Assembly (NCBI GenBank): GCA_031272615.1
Contig: JAISTL010000137.1
Span: 1 to 9,557, forward strand
Direction: 5' to 3'
Origin: Methylobacteriaceae bacterium
Lineage (GTDB): Bacteria; Pseudomonadota; Alphaproteobacteria; Rhizobiales; Beijerinckiaceae
DNA: 9,557 bases
Of this stretch, positions 1 to 5,678 are shown piece after piece. The notes beneath the pieces were generated by a model. The model ran no database searches. It was not told the origin of the DNA and worked only from the letters and a program-made list of their open reading frames with translations. Positions within the stretch are counted from its first letter, which is position 1; each line of letters begins with the position of its first letter. Made by a program: the position numbers and the translations under genes.

Positions 1-75
1 CGCATGACCAATACCGACGTCATCGACCTCTACAAGCGGGTGCCCGTCGGCACGCCGGTGATCATCCTGCGCTGA
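1..75 (+). CDS. L,D-transpeptidase (YkuD domain), C-terminal end only
   Basis: The first 24 codons read RMTNTDVIDLYKRVPVGTPV and then IILR before a TGA stop at 73-75. This matches the segment just after the catalytic cysteine of YkuD/ErfK-type L,D-transpeptidases, whose active site reads roughly HGCIRM-N-D-x-x-x-L followed by a VPVGTPV strand. The window therefore opens immediately after the catalytic Cys, and the catalytic His and Cys lie outside it. Enzymes of this family act in the periplasm and form 3-3 peptidoglycan cross-links or attach proteins to peptidoglycan; which of these this one does cannot be told from the fragment. A hairpin follows the stop and may end its transcript. Confidence 0.8.
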   Translation, partial: RMTNTDVIDLYKRVPVGTPVIILR

Positions 76-104
76 CGGTTGGCCGGCCGGACCGTTGAAG
101 GGTT

Positions 105-126
105 GCCGGGAGCCCGCCCTCCCGGC
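105..126. terminator. Hairpin between convergent L,D-transpeptidase and xth genes
   Basis: GCCGGGAG (105-112) pairs perfectly with CTCCCGGC (119-126) across a 6-base loop, in the 63-base gap between two convergent genes. No clear T-run follows on either strand, so it may work as a Rho-assisted or bidirectional terminator or simply protect 3' ends. A second, weaker inverted repeat (ACGGT 75-79 / ACCGT 91-95 around a GGCCGGCC core) lies just upstream. Confidence 0.5.
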
Positions 127-138
127 TCCCTTGCGCCG

Positions 139-921
139 CTACACGTCAAACTCCGCCACCACCGGCACGTGGTCCGACGGCTCGGGCCAATCCCGGGTTT
201 CGGCGTGGATGGCAACACCGGTGAGACGGTCGGCCATGGCGGGCGACGCCAGCAGGTGGTCGATGCGGATGCCGTTGTTGCGGGCCCGGGCGGCGCCCTG
301 GTAATCCCAGAAGGTGAAGCCGCTTGCGCCGGAGAAACGCGCCGCCGCCACATCGAGAAACCCCCGGTTGAGCAGGCGGCGGAAGGCGTTGCGGACCTCG
401 GGCAGGAACAGGGCGTCCGTCTCCCAGGCGGCGGGGTCGGCGGCGTCGGCGCGGCCGGGGATGACGTTGAAATCCCCGGCAAGCACAAAGGGCACCTCGG
501 TTTCGAGCAGCTCCGCCGCCCGCTGTTCCAGGCGCTCCATCCATTTGAGCTTGTAGGCGTATTTCTCCGTGCCCGCCGGATTGCCGTTGGGAAGGTAGAG
601 GGAGACGACGCGGAACGGGCCGTGGGCGCCGTCGAACACCGCCTCGAGATAGCGCGCCTGCTCATCCGCCGCGTCGCCGGGAAGGCCGCGCACGGTTTCC
701 CGCGCCGCCGCCCGGGAGAGGACGGCGACTCCGTTGTAGGCCTTCTGGCCGATGACCTCGGCGCGGTAGCCCTCGCCGAGGAGCTCCAGCGTCGGGAAAT
801 CCTGCTCCACGCACTTCAGCTCCTGCAGGCAGACGATATCCGGCTCAACGCCTTTCAGAAAGCGGCGCAGCCCGTCCAGCCGCTTCCGCACCGAATTGAC
901 GTTCCAGGTGGCAAAACGCAT
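139..921 (-). CDS. xth: Exodeoxyribonuclease III (AP endonuclease)
   Basis: This 260-residue protein belongs to the exonuclease III branch of the endonuclease/exonuclease/phosphatase fold. Family members cut the DNA backbone 5' to abasic sites in base excision repair, with 3'-5' exonuclease and 3'-phosphodiesterase activity, in the cytoplasm with Mg2+. The start at 921 gives MRFATWNVNSVRKRL, the standard N-terminus, and follows GGGAGGG (926-932, complement) at 4-base spacing. An upstream in-frame ATG at 942 would add seven residues and has no such site. Active-site residues in order: N7 (WNVNS), E34 (LQELK), Y109 (SLYLPNG), D150 and N152 (AGDFNVIP), D221 (RIDHLL) and the terminal SDH with H251. 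Length is normal and nothing is missing. It is convergent with the L,D-transpeptidase gene and divergent from the EamA transporter. Confidence 0.96.
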   Translation of the reverse strand: MRFATWNVNSVRKRLDGLRRFLKGVEPDIVCLQELKCVEQDFPTLELLGEGYRAEVIGQKAYNGVAVLSRAAARETVRGLPGDAADEQARYLEAVFDGAHGPFRVVSLYLPNGNPAGTEKYAYKLKWMERLEQRAAELLETEVPFVLAGDFNVIPGRADAADPAAWETDALFLPEVRNAFRRLLNRGFLDVAAARFSGASGFTFWDYQGAARARNNGIRIDHLLASPAMADRLTGVAIHAETRDWPEPSDHVPVVAEFDV

Positions 922-952
922 GAAACCCTCCCAAAAGCCCAAGGACGCGCCG

Positions 953-980
953 ACTATACGGCAAACGCCGGGAATGGCAA
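953..980 (-). promoter_or_regulatory. Candidate sigma-70 promoter for xth
   Basis: On the minus strand TTGCCA (975-980) and TATAGT (953-958) are separated by 16 bases, resembling -35 and -10 boxes. Transcription would begin around 946, about 25 bases before the xth start codon and its GGGAGGG site. Read from consensus resemblance only. Confidence 0.5.
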
Positions 981-1073
981 GCGGCGAAAAACGGCGGACT
1001 CATTTGCATCGGTGCGGGAAACGGGCTATGCAGGGCCCGCCCGCGGCGCCGCCGCCTTTCAGGAATTCCCCCC

Positions 1074-1976
1074 ATGAACGCCGTCGCCCTCCGTTCCAGC
1101 CTGCTGTTGCTTTTGGCCGCCGCCATCTGGGGCTCGGCATTCGTCGCGCAAAAGGACGCGGCGCAGCACATCGGCCCGTTATGGTTCATCGCCATCCGCT
1201 ATTGCATCGCCTCCCTCGTGCTGCTGCCCTTTGCGCTCCATGAAAAGCCGGAGAAAAAAGAAACCTTGAACATGTGGGGCGGCGGCGTGCTCATCGCGCT
1301 GTTCCTGATGGCGGGGTCGGTGCTGCAGCAGACGGGCATCCCCATGACCTCGGTGGCCAACGCCGGCTTCATCACCGGGCTCTATGTGGCGTTCATTCCG
1401 GTGCTGGGCCTGCTGTTCGGCCAAATTCCCAAAGCCGCCGTGTGGTTCGGGACGGCGCTGGCGGTCATCGGCATGTATTTTCTCTCGGTGCCGGATTCCA
1501 GCGCCCTCACCCTGGCGACGCTGAACCGGGGGGACTTGGTGATTCTCGCCGCCACAATCTTCTGGGCGGCGCATATCATGGCGCTGTCGTCATCCTGGGG
1601 GCGGCGGCTCACCCCCATCCGGCTGTCGGAAACCCAGTTCGGCTGCTGCGCCGTCATGGGGCTCACCCTCGCCCTGCTGTTTGAGCCCTTTGACCTTGCC
1701 GCGACGCTGAAAGCGTTGCCGTCGCTGCTGTTCGTCGCGGTGTTCTCGTCGTGCATCGCCTTCTCGCTGCAAATCACGGGGCAGCGGCATGTGCCGGCGG
1801 CCCCGGCGGCCATCATCCTCAGCCTGGAGGCGGTGTTCGCGGCGCTGGCCGGATGGGTGATGCTCGGCGAAGCGCTGACGCCACGCGGCTTTCTGGGCGC
1901 GGCGATGATGCTGGCCGGCGTGCTCGCCACCCAGCTGGCGCCGCTGCGGCAAAAGCAGGCGCAAGCACCCACTTGA
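1074..1976 (+). CDS. EamA-family (drug/metabolite transporter superfamily) permease
   Basis: This 300-residue inner-membrane protein has about ten hydrophobic segments arranged as two EamA repeats, roughly residues 12-138 and 153-287. Diagnostic stretches are AAAIWGSAFVAQK near the N-terminus of repeat one and LEAVFAALAGWVMLGEALTP at 251-270, the typical end of repeat two. DMT carriers of this type export or exchange amino acids, metabolites or drugs; the substrate cannot be read from sequence. The ATG at 1074 follows AGGA at 1061-1064. The short C-terminal tail (LRQKQAQAPT) is polar and cytosolic. The gene is divergent from xth across 152 bases and is followed 57 bases later by a flavin reductase gene on the same strand, so co-transcription is possible though no functional link is evident. 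Confidence 0.9.
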   Translation: MNAVALRSSLLLLLAAAIWGSAFVAQKDAAQHIGPLWFIAIRYCIASLVLLPFALHEKPEKKETLNMWGGGVLIALFLMAGSVLQQTGIPMTSVANAGFITGLYVAFIPVLGLLFGQIPKAAVWFGTALAVIGMYFLSVPDSSALTLATLNRGDLVILAATIFWAAHIMALSSSWGRRLTPIRLSETQFGCCAVMGLTLALLFEPFDLAATLKALPSLLFVAVFSSCIAFSLQITGQRHVPAAPAAIILSLEAVFAALAGWVMLGEALTPRGFLGAAMMLAGVLATQLAPLRQKQAQAPT

Positions 1977-2000
1977 CTTGGGGCGAATGAGGTGTACACC
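1973..2000 (+). promoter_or_regulatory. Candidate promoter with a perfect palindrome at the -10 position
   Basis: TTGACT (1973-1978), a 5/6 match to a -35 box, overlaps the EamA stop codon. Sixteen bases on lies TACACC (1995-2000), a poor -10 that is part of the perfect 10-base palindrome GGTGTACACC (1991-2000). A palindrome covering the -10 region 34 bases before the flavin reductase start would suit a repressor operator. No protein can be assigned to it. Confidence 0.35.
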
Positions 2001-2033
2001 CTGATTCTGTTTGCACAGCACAGGGAGACCGCC

Positions 2034-2525
2034 ATGAAACCGCACCCGCCCATCAGCCCGAAAGCCTTTCGTGACGCCATGGCGCTCATACCGGCGCAGG
2101 TGAGCGTTCTCACCACCGACGGCCCGGCCGGGCCCTACGGCATCACCGTCTCGTCACTGTGCCCGGTGAGCGACACGCCGCCGACGGTGCTGGCCTGCAT
2201 CAACCGCAAAGGCCTGGCCAACAGTGTGTTCAAGGAAAACAAAAGCGTGGGCGTCAACGTGCTGGGCGTCGGGCAGGAGCCCGTCGGCACGGCCTATGCC
2301 GGCGGGCTGGACAGCCAGACCCTCTTCGACAAAACCGTGTGGGAGCTCGGCGCCGGTTCGCCGCCGCGTCTGAAACAGGCGCCGGTGACGCTTGACGGCC
2401 ATATCGTCTCGGAGGTGGAGGTCGGCACGCATACGGTGTTTTTCATTGAGATTGACGCCGTTTTCCCCGGCGCCGACGTGAACGCGCTGGTGTATTACCG
2501 CCGGGGCTACAAAGAGTTCCGATAG
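2034..2525 (+). CDS. Flavin reductase domain protein (HpaC/RutF-like FMN reductase)
   Basis: This 163-residue protein has the flavin_reduct split-barrel fold. Such proteins reduce free FMN or FAD with NAD(P)H and pass the reduced flavin to a partner monooxygenase. Family features are the N-terminal AFRDAMALIPAQVSVLTT stretch, the flavin-contacting GITVSSLCPVSDTPPTVLACIN region (36-57), FKEN and NVL in the middle, and GTH (131-133), which fits the nicotinamide-binding motif of this family. The ATG at 2034 follows AGGGAGA (2022-2028). An in-frame ATG at 1992 lies within the palindromic candidate promoter and has no ribosome site, so I rejected it. No partner oxygenase is in the window, so the physiological role is open; the best-known relatives serve 4-hydroxyphenylacetate and pyrimidine oxygenases. 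It converges on the CDF gene with a gap of only 9 bases and no visible terminator. Confidence 0.88.
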   Translation: MKPHPPISPKAFRDAMALIPAQVSVLTTDGPAGPYGITVSSLCPVSDTPPTVLACINRKGLANSVFKENKSVGVNVLGVGQEPVGTAYAGGLDSQTLFDKTVWELGAGSPPRLKQAPVTLDGHIVSEVEVGTHTVFFIEIDAVFPGADVNALVYYRRGYKEFR

Positions 2526-2534
2526 CCGCGCCGC

Positions 2535-3989
2535 TCAACGCCCGGCGGGCTGTTGCTCCTCCTCCTCCGCCGCCGCGTCGCCCTCCGCCTCCTCGCTCCT
2601 CAAAGGCTCGGAATGGCCGAGGACGCGGATGACGTCGGGGTGTTCAAGGCGGAAGCGCCACTCCAGCTCGTCGATGACGGCATGGACATGATTGACGGTG
2701 AGGTGCGGGTCCACCCGGCAGTGGTAGTTGATGACCAGCCCCTCGGCGGAGCGGCGCACCCGGATGGAGTGGATGTCCGACACCTCCCCCACCTCCCGTG
2801 CTTTCTGCCGGAGCGCGGCGCTGAGGCTGCGCACCATGGCCTCGCGTTCGTCGGTTCCGGTGAGGGAGCGGACGCGCAGCGGTTCGATGTGGGTATCCAC
2901 CTCGACATGGGCGCCGAATTCATCGTGGATGGCGTTTTCCAGCTTGGTGGCGATGCGGTGCGCCGCCAGGATGGACAGCCGCCCGTCGATTTCCAGATCG
3001 AAGCCGATGGACATGGCGCCGCCCAGTTCCTGAACGGTGACGTGGTGCACGAACAGCTTGCGCCGCGCGGCAATCACCATCACCCGCTCCATGATGCTCT
3101 CGTTGGACAGCGATACCGGCTCCACCATCACCTCGACATCGGCCTGCGGCATATCCCGCAGCACCACCTCGGTGACTTGGGCCTTGATGTCCGACACCTT
3201 TTCCAGCGGCAGGGTGCGCGAGACCTTCACCTCGATGGCGGCGAACACCCGGCCGCCGGCCGAACGGGCGCGGGCGCGGGCCACTCCGACAACGCCCGGA
3301 ACGGATTCGGCGCATTTGCCCAGCCGTTCGGCAATGCCTTTGGGGGCGGCGTCGATGAGGGTGTCCACGGTGTTGCGGGCCAGGGTAAAGGCGGCATAAA
3401 ACATGAAAAACGCCGTCGCCAGCGCCGCGGCGGCATCGGCCGATTTCCAGCCGACACTGACCGCGGCCAGCGCCGCCAGCACCAGCACGGAATTGATCAT
3501 GTCCGAGGCGAAATGCACGGCGTCGGCTTCCAGCGCCTCGCTGCCGCCCACGGCGCGGGAGGTCTGCCTCAACGCCCGCCAGCGCCAGAAATCCACGCCG
3601 ATTGACAGCACAAGGGCGCCCACCGCCAACCACGAAAAGCTGACGCGCGTATCGTCGGACATCAGGCGCAGCACGCCCTCGAAGCAGATGGCGCAGGCGA
3701 CGACAAACAGAAAGGCCGTCTCGAACAGGGCGGCAAGGGATTCAATTTTGCCGTGTCCGTAGTGGTGGGACTCATCCGCCGGGCGGTTGGAGCCGCGAAT
3801 CGCCAGCCAGGTGACGGCGGTCATACCGATGTCGCACAACGAGTTGGCGGCATCGGACATCAGGGCCAGTGAGCCGGTCATCACGCCGGTCACGCCTTTG
3901 GCCACGGTGATGACCGTGCTGGCGGCCACCGACAGCAGCGCGACGCGCTCCTTTGCTATGGCGTTGTTTTTCACGGTGTTTTTGCTCAT
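2535..3989 (-). CDS. Cation diffusion facilitator metal efflux protein with three C-terminal domains
   Basis: This 484-residue inner-membrane CDF transporter is of the FieF/YiiP type, which exports divalent metals by proton exchange. Six helices span roughly 15-205. The transport site aligns as N49xxxD53 in helix 2 (SDAANSLCDIG) and H159xxxD163 in helix 5 (ADAVHFASD); YiiP has D45 where N49 stands. The second YiiP site is kept as D72, H75 and H79 in ADESHHYGHGK. The protein is far longer than the usual 300 or so residues because three CDF-type cytoplasmic domains follow in tandem (about 213-291, 300-371 and 382-464), then an acidic tail rich in Glu. The ATG at 3989 gives the expected N-terminus, but its ribosome site is weak (GGAG about 16 bases upstream). 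It is divergent from gloA-ureE. Metal specificity is undecided: Fe, Zn, Mn, Co or Ni. Confidence 0.93.
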   Translation of the reverse strand: MSKNTVKNNAIAKERVALLSVAASTVITVAKGVTGVMTGSLALMSDAANSLCDIGMTAVTWLAIRGSNRPADESHHYGHGKIESLAALFETAFLFVVACAICFEGVLRLMSDDTRVSFSWLAVGALVLSIGVDFWRWRALRQTSRAVGGSEALEADAVHFASDMINSVLVLAALAAVSVGWKSADAAAALATAFFMFYAAFTLARNTVDTLIDAAPKGIAERLGKCAESVPGVVGVARARARSAGGRVFAAIEVKVSRTLPLEKVSDIKAQVTEVVLRDMPQADVEVMVEPVSLSNESIMERVMVIAARRKLFVHHVTVQELGGAMSIGFDLEIDGRLSILAAHRIATKLENAIHDEFGAHVEVDTHIEPLRVRSLTGTDEREAMVRSLSAALRQKAREVGEVSDIHSIRVRRSAEGLVINYHCRVDPHLTVNHVHAVIDELEWRFRLEHPDVIRVLGHSEPLRSEEAEGDAAAEEEEQQPAGR

Positions 3990-4053
3990 CGGCCGCTGTC
4001 CGGCACTCCGTCGTCCATGGAAAGAACGCGAGGTTTACACCATGGACCACGAA

Positions 4054-4081
4054 ATTGTAAGTGTTCCCGACAGCCCGTCAT
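4054..4081 (-). promoter_or_regulatory. Candidate promoter for the CDF gene
   Basis: On the minus strand ATGACG (4076-4081, 4/6) and TACAAT (4054-4059, 5/6) are 16 bases apart. A transcript would begin near 4047, leaving a leader of about 58 bases that contains GGTGTAAACC (complement of 4032-4041). Confidence 0.42.
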
Positions 4082-4114
4082 GCTTTTTTCGGCGGGAAAC
4101 CTTTCGCGGACTCT

Positions 4115-4143
4115 TTGTTTTTCTCGCCTTCTTCCTGTATAAG
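4115..4143 (+). promoter_or_regulatory. Candidate promoter for gloA-ureE
   Basis: TTGTTT (4115-4120) and TATAAG (4138-4143, 5/6) are spaced by the ideal 17 bases. A transcript would begin near 4150, about 40 bases before the gloA start codon. With the opposite promoter at 4054-4081 it forms a divergent pair inside the 200-base CDF/gloA gap. Confidence 0.55.
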
Positions 4144-4189
4144 GACAGCGTTTCCAGTGTTCAACATGCAACAAGCGAAGGGTTTCCCG

Positions 4190-4630
4190 ATGGAATACTT
4201 GCATACCATGGTCCGCATCAGTGACCTCAAGCAGTCCCTCGATTTCTATACCGATGTTCTGGGCCTGGTCGAAGTGCGGCGCACCGAGAATGAACAGGGC
4301 CGCTTCACTCTCATCTTCCTGACGACTCCGGAGGATCTCGCCAGACCGGGCGGCGAGCGCAGCCCGTTGCTCGAGCTCACCTACAACTGGGATCCGGAAG
4401 TCTATACCGGCGGGCGCAATTTCGGGCATCTGGCCTACGCCGTCGACAACATTTACGCGTTTTGCGCCGCCGCACAGGCAAAGGGCGTGGTCATCAACCG
4501 TCCGCCGCGGGACGGCCGCATGGCGTTCATCCGCTCGCCGGACGGCATTTCCATCGAAATCCTGCAAAAAGGCGAAAGCCTGCCGAAGCAGGAACCCTGG
4601 GCCTCCATGGCCAATACCGGAACCTGGTAA
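4190..4630 (+). CDS. gloA: Lactoylglutathione lyase (glyoxalase I), Ni/Co-type
   Basis: This 146-residue enzyme converts the hemithioacetal of methylglyoxal and glutathione to S-lactoylglutathione in the cytoplasm, the first step of methylglyoxal detoxification. The N-terminal [20 protein letters not shown] is characteristic of GloA, and the four metal ligands are present: H5, E62 (LELTYNW), H80 (FGHLAYAVD) and E123 (ISIEIL). Its length is close to that of E. coli GloA (135 residues), the Ni2+/Co2+-activated class, and it lacks the extensions typical of zinc-dependent eukaryotic enzymes; metal preference is thus inferred from family resemblance. Residues 127-146 are a somewhat long tail. The ATG at 4190 has GAAGG at 4177-4181 (AAGG 4178-4181) upstream. 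The in-frame ATG at 4166 and the frame opening at 4061 lack ribosome sites and precede the conserved domain. The gene lies 55 bases before ureE and is probably in one operon with it. Confidence 0.94.
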   Translation: MEYLHTMVRISDLKQSLDFYTDVLGLVEVRRTENEQGRFTLIFLTTPEDLARPGGERSPLLELTYNWDPEVYTGGRNFGHLAYAVDNIYAFCAAAQAKGVVINRPPRDGRMAFIRSPDGISIEILQKGESLPKQEPWASMANTGTW

Positions 4631-4685
4631 ACCATCGAATCCGCACACGCTTCACCGTTTTAAAACTCTCAGAAAGGTTGTTTTC

Positions 4686-5507
4686 ATGCTCCGCGCCGTC
4701 GCCGTCGTCCGTAAACCCGCCGTCAAAGAAACCCTGGTGGTCGATACCCTGACCCTCACGGCCGATGCCCGCACCGTGCGCCACGGCGTGCTGCAGGGCG
4801 ACAAAGGCGACTCCTACGCCGCCGATCTGGCCGCAGACACCCTGCTCAAAGACGGCGACGCCCTCAAACTGGAGGGCGGCTCGCTGGTGCGGGTTGTTGC
4901 CGCCGCGGAACCGGTGCTGAAAATCACCGCCGAAAATCCGCTGCGGCTGGTCAAGGCGGCGTGGCTGCTGGGCAACCTGCATGTGCCCGTGGCCTTCGGC
5001 AAGGAGTTCCTGCTGACCATCCGCGACGCCGAGCTGCTGGAAACCATTCGCGGCGCCGGCTGTGCGGCGGCGGAGACGGAAGAGCCGTTCGACCCGGAAC
5101 CGGCGCCCGGCGAGTGCGGCTGCGGCCATCACCACCACGGACATGAGCACGAACACGAGCACGAGCACCATCACGGGGAGGAGCACGGCCATCATCACCA
5201 TCACGAGGAGGCGCATGGGCGCCATCACCATCACGAGGAAGAGCACGGCCACCATCACCACCATGAGGAAGAGCACGGCCATCATCACCACCACGAGGAG
5301 GAGCACGGGCGCCATCACCATCACGAGGAGGCGCATGGGCGCCACCATCACGAGGAAGAGCACGGGCATCACCATCACGAGGAGGAGCACGGGCGCCACC
5401 ATCACGAGGAAGAGCACGGCCATCATCATCACCACCACGAGGAGGAGCACGGCGGGCATCACCATGATGAGGGCTGCGGCTGCGGCAAAAAACATCCCCA
5501 CACATAG
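4686..5507 (+). CDS. ureE: UreE-type nickel metallochaperone with giant His-rich tail
   Basis: UreE is a cytoplasmic dimer that gives nickel to the urease maturation complex. Residues 1-75 match its N-terminal domain (LTLTADART, GDSYAADL, LKDGDALKLEGGSLVRV). Residues 76-140 match the metallochaperone domain (EPVLKITAENPLRLVKAAWL, then GNLHVPV, and EEPFDPEP); H99 in GNLHVPV aligns with the conserved dimer-interface nickel ligand. The tail from 144 to 273 is exceptional: CGCG (144-147), about 65 His among residues 148-273 in units like HGRHHHHEEE, then CGCG again (264-267). Many UreE proteins end in His-rich tails, but usually short ones, and typical totals are 150-200 residues. The ATG at 4686 follows AAAGG at 4673-4677. 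No ureABC, D, F or G is in the window; the neighbour is Ni-type glyoxalase I. It may serve a distant urease cluster, act as a nickel store, or supply GloA. Confidence 0.9.
   Translation: MLRAVAVVRKPAVKETLVVDTLTLTADARTVRHGVLQGDKGDSYAADLAADTLLKDGDALKLEGGSLVRVVAAAEPVLKITAENPLRLVKAAWLLGNLHVPVAFGKEFLLTIRDAELLETIRGAGCAAAETEEPFDPEPAPGECGCGHHHHGHEHEHEHEHHHGEEHGHHHHHEEAHGRHHHHEEEHGHHHHHEEEHGHHHHHEEEHGRHHHHEEAHGRHHHEEEHGHHHHEEEHGRHHHEEEHGHHHHHHEEEHGGHHHDEGCGCGKKHPHT
5184..5474 (+). repeat. Coding tandem repeat of the UreE His-rich tail
   Basis: About ten units of 27-33 bases encode residues 167-263, with consensus His-Gly-(His/Arg)-His3-5-Glu-Glu-(Glu/Ala). The first five units are 30 bases, the next three 27, the ninth 33, and the last is degenerate (HGGHHHDEG). 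A longer order is visible: the block around GAGGAGGCGCATGGGCGCCA at 5205-5224 recurs at 5325-5344, exactly 120 bases or four units later. Unit lengths are all multiples of three, so gain or loss of units keeps the frame. Confidence 0.92.
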
Positions 5508-5535
5508 TCGGGGCCGCCGTCACCCGGCCATGTTC

Positions 5536-5553
5536 AACCGGTCACTCCGGTTT
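5536..5553 (+). terminator. Weak hairpin after ureE, possible terminator
   Basis: AACCGG (5536-5541) pairs with CCGGTT (5547-5552) around a 5-base loop, 28 bases after the ureE stop. Only three T residues close the structure, so termination would be weak or Rho-assisted. Confidence 0.33.
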
Positions 5554-5645
5554 GTCCACGTCCATTGTTTAACATTTCGTAATAATACCGCAAAATTGCC
5601 GTAATTATGCCCGAATCCCGTCATGGCTTCGTCCAAGTTCTGGGC

Positions 5646-5651
5646 GATAAT
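5646..5651 (+). promoter_or_regulatory. Candidate -10 box of the 74-residue ORF
   Basis: GATAAT (5/6 match) sits 33 bases before the start codon, which would give a leader of about 21 bases containing the ribosome site. No convincing -35 element is present at 16-18 bases upstream, so activation by another factor or transcription from upstream is possible. Confidence 0.3.
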
Positions 5652-5667
5652 GAAAATAAGCCGAAAC

Positions 5668-5675
5668 GGAGGTGA
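5668..5675 (+). promoter_or_regulatory. Near-perfect Shine-Dalgarno site
   Basis: GGAGGTGA, complementary to the 3' end of 16S rRNA, ends 3 bases before the ATG at 5679. It is the best ribosome site in the window and the main reason to accept the short gene after it. Confidence 0.75.
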
Positions 5676-5678
5676 CAC

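Noticed and set aside
79..1077. Plus-strand frame of 332 codons opposite xth
   Set aside because: It is the shadow of xth, whose active-site residues are all present on the minus strand; the frame also runs through the hairpin at 105-126.
2553..3605. Plus-strand frame of 350 codons opposite the CDF gene
   Set aside because: It is the shadow of the CDF coding strand; the minus strand carries the conserved transporter sequence throughout.
4041..4224. Short plus-strand ORF of 60 codons starting ATGGACCACG with GAGG upstream
   Set aside because: It overlaps the gloA promoter and start in another frame, its composition is not protein-like, and the real gloA start has its own ribosome site.
5184..5474. 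Regular repeats of about 30 bases, considered as a CRISPR array
   Set aside because: There are no unique spacers; units follow each other directly, stay in frame and encode His/Glu-rich units of UreE. No cas gene is present.
4527..5501. Minus-strand frame of 324 codons rich in Val, Met and Leu, looking like a membrane protein
   Set aside because: The hydrophobic runs are the complement of His and Glu codons in the ureE tail. It lies entirely over gloA and ureE, which have clear family matches.
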